DNA of 64,000 bases from Alphaproteobacteria bacterium. Its GTDB lineage: Bacteria > Pseudomonadota > Alphaproteobacteria > Caulobacterales > Hyphomonadaceae. A model generated the notes under the pieces. The model searched no databases. It saw nothing but the letters and a program-made list of their open reading frames with translations, and was not told the origin of the DNA. A program made the position numbers and the translations under genes. The stretch covers positions 1 to 64,000 of the forward strand of contig JAAEZZ010000003.1 of the NCBI GenBank assembly GCA_018222605.1, read 5' to 3'. Each line of letters opens with the position of its first letter. Positions within the stretch are counted from its first letter, which is position 1. This document shows positions 40,725 through 49,377 of this stretch, piece by piece.

Positions 40725-41839
40725 GAGGATGAAGGCTCAATCTTCGCACCATCGTAAAGTGGCCCGGACGCGGTCACGATCACCTTGTCTTCGTCCGTCA
40801 GTCCACCCATAATTTCAACACGATCCGCGTCGATATCGGATACTTTGACAGGGCGTCGGTGCACCTGAGTGTCTGCGGCGATGTATACGTAGCGCGCATC
40901 GCCTGTGCCATGGACTGCTGACCGTGGCAGGACTGTGGCTGATCGCGGATCGACATCCACTTCTGCGCGCACCGATTGCCCGGCCTTGACACCGCAATCA
41001 GGGTTCACGAACGCCATGCGAAATTCAATCATGCGCGACGTTGGGTCCACGCGGTCGTTCAGAATAACAATCTCTGACTCTATCGGATCACTCCGGCCAT
41101 CGACAAAAAGACGACCCGTCAAGCCGAGCCGCAAACGCGTGAGTTCAGCCTCAGGCGCAAACAATATCCCTGCCGCGATCCTGCATTCTTGCACTTGAAC
41201 CACGGCAGAATTTCCCATTCCGGAAAATCTGTTCGCCATGAAGACGCCTTCATCAATATACCGCGCTGTTATGGAGCCATCAAACGGCGCCCGCACGATC
41301 GTATCTGTGAGCATTTGGTTTGCGGTTTCCACTTCCGTCTGCCTGAGACGCAAATTGGCTTTCGCCACTAATAGTCCGGTTTTGGCGTCATCAAAGACCA
41401 CCTCGGCAACCACACCTTCGGGAGCGAGCGGCGCGTACCGGTTCACGAGCGTTTGGGCGCGGTCAACTTCAGCCGCAGCAACATCTTGCATAGCTTCAGC
41501 CTCGACAAGCCTCCGTTCAAAATCAACTTGACGCGTGCGAAAAAGCAGATCGCCCTTACTGACGCGGTCTCCGACACGCACGAAGATTCGGTCGACGACC
41601 CCTTCTGCCAACGCGCCAATATCGCTGGTCTGTTTGGCAGCAATCGTCCCAGAAGCTATCAGAGGTTCGACCAACATGGTCGTTTCTGCGGATACAGTTT
41701 CAACCAAAACGAGCGCCGTCTCGGCTTCAGACATCAAATCGTCTGCCGGCGCGGCAACCTGGACTTCAGGCTCCGTCTCTCGGCAACCCAGGAGCAGAAC
41801 AGGCATAAAGCAGAGCGCAATCACCGGACGGATCATCAT
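40721..41839 (-). CDS. RND periplasmic adaptor (HlyD/MFP), lipoprotein
   Basis: Lipobox VLLLGCRE; ASGTIAAKQTSDIGALAEGVVDRIFVRVGDRVSKGDLLF; overlaps the RND gene. Confidence 0.93.
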   Translation of the reverse strand: MMIRPVIALCFMPVLLLGCRETEPEVQVAAPADDLMSEAETALVLVETVSAETTMLVEPLIASGTIAAKQTSDIGALAEGVVDRIFVRVGDRVSKGDLLFRTRQVDFERRLVEAEAMQDVAAAEVDRAQTLVNRYAPLAPEGVVAEVVFDDAKTGLLVAKANLRLRQTEVETANQMLTDTIVRAPFDGSITARYIDEGVFMANRFSGMGNSAVVQVQECRIAAGILFAPEAELTRLRLGLTGRLFVDGRSDPIESEIVILNDRVDPTSRMIEFRMAFVNPDCGVKAGQSVRAEVDVDPRSATVLPRSAVHGTGDARYVYIAADTQVHRRPVKVSDIDADRVEIMGGLTDEDKVIVTASGPLYDGAKIEPSSS

Positions 41840-42255
41840 GAACGCCTTGGCATCTGATAAGCACCGCGTCCGCTCGAAAGCAGGGCTCCGTCTGCGTTCA
41901 TAACCGAGGCTTCGGCGACTGAGAGTGTCGAGCCCAGACGGACAATCTTTCCCGTCGCAATAAGTGTTCCAGGTGTTGCAGGCTTGTGAAAATCAACCCT
42001 CAAGTCTGCGGTCGCGATTGGCATATTTCCTGCGGCCAGCAAGGCATAAAAGCCCGTCAGATCGATGAGCGCAGCGAGAACACCGCCGTGCGCAGATTGT
42101 GTGCGTGGATTGGAGACAACTTCGTCCCGCCAAGGCATTTCCAGCATGATCGTTCCGGTGTCCAGACTTACGGCGTTGAGTCCAAGCCAACGGTGAAACG
42201 GAGCCGCATCAAGCGCAGTCTGCACCTGGTCGAGAGTAAGCGATGAGGCATTCAT
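41836..42255 (-). CDS. PaaI-type hotdog thioesterase
   Basis: NPRTQSAHGGVLAALIDLTGFYALLAAG...ATADLRVDFHKPATPGTLIATGKIVRLG. Confidence 0.9.
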   Translation of the reverse strand: MNASSLTLDQVQTALDAAPFHRWLGLNAVSLDTGTIMLEMPWRDEVVSNPRTQSAHGGVLAALIDLTGFYALLAAGNMPIATADLRVDFHKPATPGTLIATGKIVRLGSTLSVAEASVMNADGALLSSGRGAYQMPRRS

Positions 42256-43121
42256 GCAGGGGTTTCCTCTCGTATCTGACGCAGGAAGGACGCAACAGCT
42301 TCGGTAAACACATCATTCCGGTCTCCCGCCACCATGTGTCGCGCTCCGGCAACGTCGGTGAAGTGAGCTTGCGGAGCCAGTGATCGAAATGCCGTGACCG
42401 AGTCTTCCGAAACCAACTCGCTCATGCGGCCACGAATGAGATGAAGCGGTACGCGAATGTCTCGTACCGCTTGCTCCAAATCACCTGTGCGGGCAATAGC
42501 AGAGCGCCGCATTACGCCGGTGATGAAGGCGGGGTCCCAGTGCCATCGCCAGCGACCGTCATTATCTTGCCGCAAATTCTTGCGCAGCCCTTCCATATCT
42601 TTCGGCCGGGGACGATGCGGTAAATAGGTGGCAATCACATCGGCGGCCTGCTCCAGCGAGTCAAAGCCTTCTTCAATGTGAGCGCCCATAAACTCGACAA
42701 CCTTGGCCACACCGGCGGCGTCCATATTCGGCGCAATGTCGACGAGTGTAACAGACGCAAATGCATTTCTTGACAGCACGCCCGCAGCAACGATGGCGGC
42801 AAGTCCTCCAAGCGAAGCACCGACGATGTGCGGCCGCCCGCCCCCACCTGCCACGCGTTCACCAACTTCAATAAGGTCTCTCGCTATGGCTTCGAGCGAA
42901 TAATCTCCGTCAGCGGCCCAATCGCTTTCACCATGTCCGCGAAGATCCAACGCAATTGAGCGATACCCTTCAAATGCGAGCGCTTTGGCTGCGCCCCTCC
43001 AGGCGTGGCGGGTTTGCCCTCCACCATGCGCAAAAATTATCGGGGGTGCGGCAGGATCACCGAACGAACTCTGCGCCAGTTTCAGTCTATGTGCGTGAAG
43101 ATACCCATCACTGTTGCTCAA
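42252..43121 (-). CDS. alpha/beta hydrolase
   Basis: PIIFAHGGGQTRHAWRGAAKALAFEGYRSIALDLRGHGES; VGASLGGLAAIV; ARHMVAGD. Confidence 0.92.
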   Translation of the reverse strand: MSNSDGYLHAHRLKLAQSSFGDPAAPPIIFAHGGGQTRHAWRGAAKALAFEGYRSIALDLRGHGESDWAADGDYSLEAIARDLIEVGERVAGGGGRPHIVGASLGGLAAIVAAGVLSRNAFASVTLVDIAPNMDAAGVAKVVEFMGAHIEEGFDSLEQAADVIATYLPHRPRPKDMEGLRKNLRQDNDGRWRWHWDPAFITGVMRRSAIARTGDLEQAVRDIRVPLHLIRGRMSELVSEDSVTAFRSLAPQAHFTDVAGARHMVAGDRNDVFTEAVASFLRQIREETPA

Positions 43122-43197
43122 TATGTGTCTCCACTTTAGATATTTGTAAGTTTCCTATTGTTAAGTTACCTTACTGTTTTTGTAAACGGAGAATTCG

Positions 43198-43695
43198 ATG
43201 GCGGTTTCCACACGATCGCACAGGACAGATATCAAAGAGGATCCAAGGATTGATTTCAGTTTCCTTCTTGGCGAGGTCACCCGCCTTTTGCGCGGAGCGT
43301 TCGATCATGAAATGGAAGCCATTGGTCTGACACGATCGCAATGGCATGTACTTGTTTATGTTCTGAAAATGGATGGTCCGACGCAGACTGCACTTGCAGA
43401 AGCGCTCGATATTGCGCGCCCATCAGTTGGAGCACTCATAGACCAGCTCGAGAACTCGGGCTATGTCTCGCGTGAGCGTGATGCCCATGACCGGCGCGTC
43501 TGGCGGATCATGCCAACCCAGTTGGCCAGCCAGCGCGCGGAAGCCTTTGCGCAGTCTGCCGAACGCGTTGCGACGCAAGTCTTTGCTTCCATAGAAGACC
43601 GAGATCTATCGGCGGCCATGGCTTTGCTCTCAACCCTCCGCGAGAACCTGATCTCTCCAACTCCCGACCGACTGGAAAAAGACGGGAATTGCTAG
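43198..43695 (+). CDS. MarR-family transcriptional regulator
   Basis: LTRSQWHVLVYVLKMDGPTQTALAEALDIARPSVGALIDQLENSGYVSRERDAHDRRVW. Confidence 0.93.
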   Translation: MAVSTRSHRTDIKEDPRIDFSFLLGEVTRLLRGAFDHEMEAIGLTRSQWHVLVYVLKMDGPTQTALAEALDIARPSVGALIDQLENSGYVSRERDAHDRRVWRIMPTQLASQRAEAFAQSAERVATQVFASIEDRDLSAAMALLSTLRENLISPTPDRLEKDGNC

Positions 43696-43783
43696 CGCGG
43701 ATCGTGAGCCAAGTATCAAGTCTGGGTATCCGCGCTTTTCAAGTAACCCCAAAACGGGCTGCGAAAACTTCTTTTTCCACTCA

Positions 43784-43920
43784 GATTGTGCTGAAAAGTC
43801 AAAAATCGCAGTTCACACCGTATACGGATAGCTATAAGTCACTGTATCGGCTCAACAAAATTCTTCGAGAAATGTTCAAAATTAGTGATTTTCGATTTTG
43901 GGGACTTTTTCAACACAATC
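43784..43920. mobile_element. MITE-like non-autonomous element
   Basis: TIRs GATTGTGCTGAAAAGTC..AAAAATCG / rc GATTGTGTTGAAAAAGTCCCCAAAATCG; ACTCA direct repeats at 43779-43783 and 43921-43925; no transposase. Confidence 0.7.
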
Positions 43921-44043
43921 ACTCACAAAGAGAATGTTGGTTCGCCTTTAGACGCCACCCCACAAGTTGACCTGGCGCATTGTCTCAATCTGCGATTACG
44001 GATATTATTCACAGAATTATCCCAGCACCAATAAGCCCGGAAC

Positions 44044-44082
44044 TGTCTGCATTCATAGTGGTATTCGCCATGAATGCAGACA
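44044..44082. repeat. perfect inverted repeat, 13-bp arms
   Basis: TGTCTGCATTCAT-N13-ATGAATGCAGACA. Confidence 0.75.
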
Positions 44083-44149
44083 AGGCCCTGAACACCAGCG
44101 AACAATTCCGGCATTCGGCGGCAGAACGACGACCTGAATCGTCTTAAGC

Positions 44150-44187
44150 AAAGTCAGCGAAGCACCTAACGGTATTTCGCTGACTTT
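44150..44187 (-). terminator. perfect 12-bp inverted repeat, probable terminator of the TonB receptor
   Basis: AAAGTCAGCGAA-N14-TTCGCTGACTTT just 3' of the minus-strand gene ending at 44244. Confidence 0.55.
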
Positions 44188-44243
44188 CAAATGTTAAACG
44201 AATCTACCTAGCCGCCTCAAGGTCAGTTACGCTTACATCAACG

Positions 44244-46703
44244 TCAGAAACGAAGACGGGCGGTTGCTCCGAAGGTCAGAGGTGGCGACAGGAACGCTCC
44301 AACAGCGGTTCCAGGCGCTGTTTGCGTGGCAGCATTGCCCTGGAGGGGCGTATCGAAAGCCAGCTCGTAATAGTCCTCGTCAAACAGGTTCTGCGCCCAA
44401 ACCTCCAGCTCAAACGGTGAATTGTCGCTATAGAATGCCATCCTCGCATTGACCACGACCAAATCGTCAACTTCCTTGAGCGGATCGAGGTTCGACCCTG
44501 TATTATACCGTGAAGTGAATCGGCTCGACACATTGAATCTCGCATCCCAGTCGCTGATAAACGGGGTCTCATAAGTTGCGGCCAACGTTCCGGACCAGCG
44601 GGGCGCGAACGAAATCGTGCTTCCCGGCAGACGCGGGGGGGCAAAAAAGTCTACCGCTTCGAAATCGTCATACTGGGTTTCCGCATAGACGAGGCCGCCC
44701 TGAAGCGTCAGTCCTTCAAGCTGTTCAGGCAGGTATCGGATATCGAACTCAGCGCCCTTGGAAATCACACCGGGAACGGATGTCACGATGAAACTCGTAC
44801 CGGTGAACGTGTTGAGCTGAAAGTCGCTATATTCCTGATAGAATATCGCACCATTGAAGAACAAGCTATTTGCCGCATTGTTGGTCTTGAAGCCGACCTC
44901 ATACGCATCCACAGTTTCGGGATCGAAACCGGTGTCCAGATTCGGTTGAAACGGCGTGGGATCTGAGGGACCAAACTGGCTGCGGTCAAGGTTGAAACCA
45001 CCGGCCTTGTAACCGCGCGAATAGGACGCGTAGGACATCAGATTTTCATTGACCCGATATGCCCCCTTCACTGTACCTGACAAATCGTCGTCAGAGCGAT
45101 CCTGCGTGGATCTCACACCGACGAAGTTGTCGTTCGTCCAAGGCAAGCAAAGCGTTGGGGTCAACCCACCTGCAGCCCCAAATACAGTCAAGGCTGTGGC
45201 ACAGCTACCTGCATTGCCATCAAAATTGGATTCCAGCGTCTTCTCATCGATCGTATAACGAAGGCCGACGGTCAGGTCGAACTGATCGGTCAAGCTGAAC
45301 GTATTGTTCGTAAAGATCGCGTATGTGTCCGAAGATTGTTCATAAACGTCCGCAGTTGCATTGGCCTCACCCGTGTAAATGTTACCGGGCAGCGCAGCGA
45401 GATTGAACGCACCACCGCTCGCACCGAGCAGCAATTGCTGAAAGTAGAAAAAGTAATCATTGCCGTAACGGATGAAATCTGAACGGTCGAGAGTCTCATT
45501 TGCGTAGAAGGCACCCACCTGCCAGTCAATGTTGTCGGTGGCACCTGCGAACCGCAACTCCTGGCTGAAAGTCGCAAAAGCATCCACGGAAGTTTCATCA
45601 TCACGATACCAAAGATCAGCCGCGCTGAAATCGGTATCTTGACCCGAGCCATTTTCCCAGTCGCGATACGATGTGATGGATGTCAGTTCACCGAATCCGG
45701 TCTGCCACTTGATATTGGCTGACACGCCCCAGTCTTCGGTCGTCTGCGTGGCGTCGCGGTTCGCAAAGGCGACGCGATCGAACGGATCGATCGGGAAAGC
45801 AGAGGCACCATCGCCGCCGGCCAACAGCGTAACCAGCGGGCCTCTGGCCGGGTCCACCGAGACATAGTCACCCATGCAACAATCTTCTTCCCGGTCAGTA
45901 TAGTCAGCCGAGAGAAGGATTTCGAGGTCGCCCGAAGGCTCAAAAAGAAGCTGGCCTCGGAAGGAGTAGAAGTCATACTGACTCGTTTCGTCTTCGGTAC
46001 GCGGACCATTGCCCGTCTTTACGTCGAGAAGACCGCCGCGCTCCTCATAGACCCCAAAAAGGCGACCGCTCACTGTTTCAGAAAGCGGTCCGGTAACTTC
46101 TGCAGAGGTGCGAAGGAAGCCTTCGTTGCCGATCCCGACCTCGAAGATAGACTCAAGCTCGTCAGACGGTTTCTTGGTAATGATATTTATAACGCCCGCA
46201 GAAGTCGACTTGCCAAACAAGGTGCCTTGCGGCCCTTTTAGCACTTCGATTCGCTCGATTTCGCCGAGATCTCCAAAGGAAACGCCATTCCTGGCGCGCG
46301 GAACCCCATCGATAACGACGCCGACGGAACTTTCGAGGCCAGGATTGTCTCCTACCGTGCCAATGCCGCGAATACGCGCCGTCGTATTTGCTTGCTTTGA
46401 CGACGAAGTCACAAGCAGGCCGGGCGTAACGACCGTCAGATCTTTAATATCCTTAACGCCCGCATCACTGAGAAGTTCACCGGACAAAGCCGTCACAACG
46501 ATCGGCACATCTTGCAGACTTTGCTCGCGCTTTTGCGCCGTAACTGTAATTGCGCCCAGACGACGTGTGGTCTCTGCGTTTTCGGTTGTCGATGTAGTAC
46601 CCTGCTCGTCCACTTCAACTTGTGCATGAGCACCTGCGGCGAGCAGCAATGCCGCCAAAGATACCGAAGCAGTTGTCTTAGACAGCGTGTTAAAATAATG
46701 CAC
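44244..46703 (-). CDS. TonB-dependent receptor
   Basis: LGAITVTAQKREQSLQDVPIVVTALSG, RIEVLKGPQGTLFGKSTSAGVINI, C-terminal ...TFGATARLRF. Confidence 0.96.
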   Translation of the reverse strand: MHYFNTLSKTTASVSLAALLLAAGAHAQVEVDEQGTTSTTENAETTRRLGAITVTAQKREQSLQDVPIVVTALSGELLSDAGVKDIKDLTVVTPGLLVTSSSKQANTTARIRGIGTVGDNPGLESSVGVVIDGVPRARNGVSFGDLGEIERIEVLKGPQGTLFGKSTSAGVINIITKKPSDELESIFEVGIGNEGFLRTSAEVTGPLSETVSGRLFGVYEERGGLLDVKTGNGPRTEDETSQYDFYSFRGQLLFEPSGDLEILLSADYTDREEDCCMGDYVSVDPARGPLVTLLAGGDGASAFPIDPFDRVAFANRDATQTTEDWGVSANIKWQTGFGELTSITSYRDWENGSGQDTDFSAADLWYRDDETSVDAFATFSQELRFAGATDNIDWQVGAFYANETLDRSDFIRYGNDYFFYFQQLLLGASGGAFNLAALPGNIYTGEANATADVYEQSSDTYAIFTNNTFSLTDQFDLTVGLRYTIDEKTLESNFDGNAGSCATALTVFGAAGGLTPTLCLPWTNDNFVGVRSTQDRSDDDLSGTVKGAYRVNENLMSYASYSRGYKAGGFNLDRSQFGPSDPTPFQPNLDTGFDPETVDAYEVGFKTNNAANSLFFNGAIFYQEYSDFQLNTFTGTSFIVTSVPGVISKGAEFDIRYLPEQLEGLTLQGGLVYAETQYDDFEAVDFFAPPRLPGSTISFAPRWSGTLAATYETPFISDWDARFNVSSRFTSRYNTGSNLDPLKEVDDLVVVNARMAFYSDNSPFELEVWAQNLFDEDYYELAFDTPLQGNAATQTAPGTAVGAFLSPPLTFGATARLRF

Positions 46704-46722
46704 CTGGTTTCCTCCTTATGTT

Positions 46723-46743
46723 TATAGCGTACTGTATGCTATA
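46723..46743. promoter_or_regulatory. 21-bp near-perfect palindrome in the TonB receptor promoter
   Basis: TATAGCGTAC-T-GTATGCTATA, arms match in 9/10 positions. Confidence 0.7.
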
Positions 46744-46939
46744 TTACTTTTCTGTGATGTGAATATTCATTTTGCCCACTGCCAGAAATCGTCGCAATGT
46801 GATGCAAATTTGCAATAGATGTAAGCGCTAGACCGAACGCGCGACAGTCGGCTCAATTCAAGGCAATCTCATTGACCCATATTTGTGAAGGCTCGGACGT
46901 CGGCAAGCATCTTGTCTTTTTGCATTGTCGCGGGAAGGG

Positions 46940-47230
46940 TGCGTGTTTACCAGCGAAACGGCCAAGGCGCGACGATTTGACGTCTCATCAGGAAGCGCGT
47001 TGCCAGCTGTCGCGACCGAACGAGGCATGGAGCACAGGTTTCGTCCACGTCCCACTCTACGACGGTTGCAAGATCAGCACCCTGAACATCATCGATGCCT
47101 TCACCAGACTTGTTCCAGCCATTGACTTTCGAGGGACGTACGCCGGTGCCGATATCGCTGAAACACTCGAACGGGTCTGCTCAAAACTTGAGCTATCCGG
47201 GTCGATCAGGGGCCGGACTTCACCTGGAAA
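46940..47230 (+). pseudogene. transposase (rve-type) fragment
   Basis: RPNEAWSTGFVHVPLYDGCKISTLNIIDAFTRLVPAIDFRGTYAGADIAETLERV resembles an IS3-type DDE N-terminus; no complete catalytic frame. Confidence 0.55.
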
Positions 47231-47300
47231 GGTAGTCATCCCTGAAAATAAGCGACTTGAAAACTGGACTTCTCCGGCGTTGATTATCGACGGAGACGAG

Positions 47301-47900
47301 AATGAAGAAATCGCGATTCACAGACGCGCATATCCTTGCGAACTGGAGCTGAATTTGTAGATCAAGCCGAGGAAACGCCTGGTTCGGGAAGTTCCGGGCC
47401 CCTGGCGGTTCTGGAGCGGCCGAACGAAATGTGGTCGATGGACTTCATGGCCGACCAACTCGGCGATGGCTGGTCCTTCCGGACGCTAAATGTCCTCGAG
47501 GACTTTTACCGCGAAGGCCTTGGTATCGAAGTAGACTTCTCCCTGCCTGCAGCCCGTGTCGTTCGCATGCTTGAGCAAATCATTGAAGGGCTCGGAAAGC
47601 CGATGGGCATGCGCGTGGACAACGGGGCCGAAAAATATCAGTGGCAAGCTGCAGACCTGGGCAGCAAAGCGCGGCATTGGCATCTTCTGCATCCAGCCTG
47701 GCAAGCCGCAGCAGTATGCCTATGTCGAGCGCTACAATCGGACCGTTCGGCAGGAATGGCCAGGACGGTTCATCTTCAATACGATCGAGAAGGTCAAGGA
47801 ACACGCTACGCGGTGGCTCTGGATTTACAACAATCAGCGCCCGGACATGGGCATCGGCGGGATTACCCCGCCATGGAACTGAAACTTTCTGCGTAAAGTT
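47301..47900 (+). pseudogene. frameshifted IS3-family transposase remnant
   Basis: [16 protein letters not shown] OrfA start, then [60 protein letters not shown] and, in another frame, [64 protein letters not shown]. Confidence 0.88.
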
Positions 47901-47946
47901 CAGGAACCTGGCAGCTTAAAAATAGGATGATTACCGTTCACCACGC

Positions 47947-48486
47947 TCATTCCGCGCTTGGGATTAGCTTTTCAAGACATCGACGGAAATCTCTAAGATC
48001 TTTCTCGTCGAAATCCGCAAATAACTCAGCGGCCGCACGTCTTCCGGCCCGATCAATTTTGGACTGCCGGGAGACTGCCAATCTAGAAGGCACAACCCTC
48101 CACACACGACGATCATCGCTGTCCGCGACCCGGGATACATATCCACTTCGCTCCAACTGGTCTATCAGAGACCCGACAGAAGCTCGCCCCAGCTCCAATA
48201 TCTCGGCTAACTCGGTTTGCGTAGGGTTAGAAAGCCGAAAAACATACAGCATCGCTCTCCATTGAGCCCGCGTGAGTTCCAAGGATGCCATATCCATATC
48301 AAATCGACGCCGAAGCACGCGCGTAACACGGCTTATCAGAAAAGCCAGCTCAACTCGCTCATCGCTCCAGAAATCATTGTCAGCGAATCTCAGAATTTTC
48401 TCTTGGGGCATTCCAACCAAACCTAGCCATGGTGTCAAAAGTTCACTCTGGCTTTGTGCAGCTCGAAATTCAACCGCTATATTCAA
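47947..48486 (-). CDS. MarR-family transcriptional regulator
   Basis: LTRAQWRAMLYVFRLSNPTQTELAEILELGRASVGSLIDQLERSGYVSRVADSDDRRVW; close paralog of 43198..43695. Confidence 0.92.
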   Translation of the reverse strand: MNIAVEFRAAQSQSELLTPWLGLVGMPQEKILRFADNDFWSDERVELAFLISRVTRVLRRRFDMDMASLELTRAQWRAMLYVFRLSNPTQTELAEILELGRASVGSLIDQLERSGYVSRVADSDDRRVWRVVPSRLAVSRQSKIDRAGRRAAAELFADFDEKDLRDFRRCLEKLIPSAE

Positions 48487-48503
48487 AGCAGGAAAAAAGT
48501 GCC

Positions 48504-48521
48504 GGCTAGATTAATCTAGCC
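48504..48521. promoter_or_regulatory. 18-bp perfect palindrome upstream of MarR
   Basis: GGCTAGATTAATCTAGCC, 18 bp before the annotated ATG. Confidence 0.65.
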
Positions 48522-48696
48522 AGCAAGTCTACCGAAACTGCGGAATGTAGGAGGAGGCCTTCCTGACGATGTGATACTTTCCTCACTTCGTCAGGGCGAC
48601 TGGTTTGACATTCCACCGCTCAGACAAGCCGCAGGCACTCGTGCTACCGGCTGTTGCCAACCCTAATACACGAAATTTCCGCACGGGTCCATACTG

Positions 48697-48760
48697 TATG
48701 CAAGCAAACGGACTTTTGCCGACCCCTCATCGGCCTCCCGACGGCCCATTTGCTTGCATA
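48697..48760. repeat. inverted repeat, 12-bp perfect arms, each next to a palindromic GCATAC-N-GTATGC-like site
   Basis: TATGCAAGCAAA (48697-48708) and TTTGCTTGCATA (48749-48760); palindromes CATACTGTATG and GCATATGGTATGC. Confidence 0.7.
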
Positions 48761-48841
48761 TGGTATGCATTCATACAATGTGACCTGATATCCATTTGGT
48801 CCCGCATTTGAATGGAGAGTCTGTCGCAACGGAGACAGACA

Positions 48842-48980
48842 ATGCGCAAAAGCAAATTCACTAAGGAACAGATCATCGCGATCCTGGCTGAACAGGAACG
48901 AGGCGTGGCAACCGCAGACGTGTGCCGGCGTCATGGTGTCAGCTCGGCCAACTTCTATATCTATGGACGGCTCTCCCGGT
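48842..48980 (+). pseudogene. IS3-family OrfA N-terminal remnant
   Basis: MRKSKFTKEQIIAILAEQERGVATADVCRRHGVSSANFYIYG then lost. Confidence 0.82.
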
Positions 48981-49377
48981 GCAAGCGATTTGAGTCCTGA
49001 TCGAACCGGTATTGGATGCCAACATCTACTGGCAACGACCCGCAACGTGACGGCATCGCCTGGTGCCCAGACGCACATGCCCTTGCGCTTCTCCACCATC
49101 CGGACATGCTTGCGCCGGGCGGCATGGCGAAGGGCCTGGACGATCTTGAAGACGACCGAATTGCGCAGCGTGGCATCCGTCGCGTCAAGCCGGCGCTCGA
49201 TCATCACCCGCTCGGCGAGATCCCGGGTTGTGAGTTCGCCATCGACCTCAAGATGGCGCACACAGATGTCGGTGAACAGCCGGATCGACGCATTTATATG
49301 AGCCAGGTCGTGCTTCGCCTGCGCGATCTGAGCCTGGTACGCCGTGATCCGCCCGTGGATCTCGGCGCGCTTGTCCT

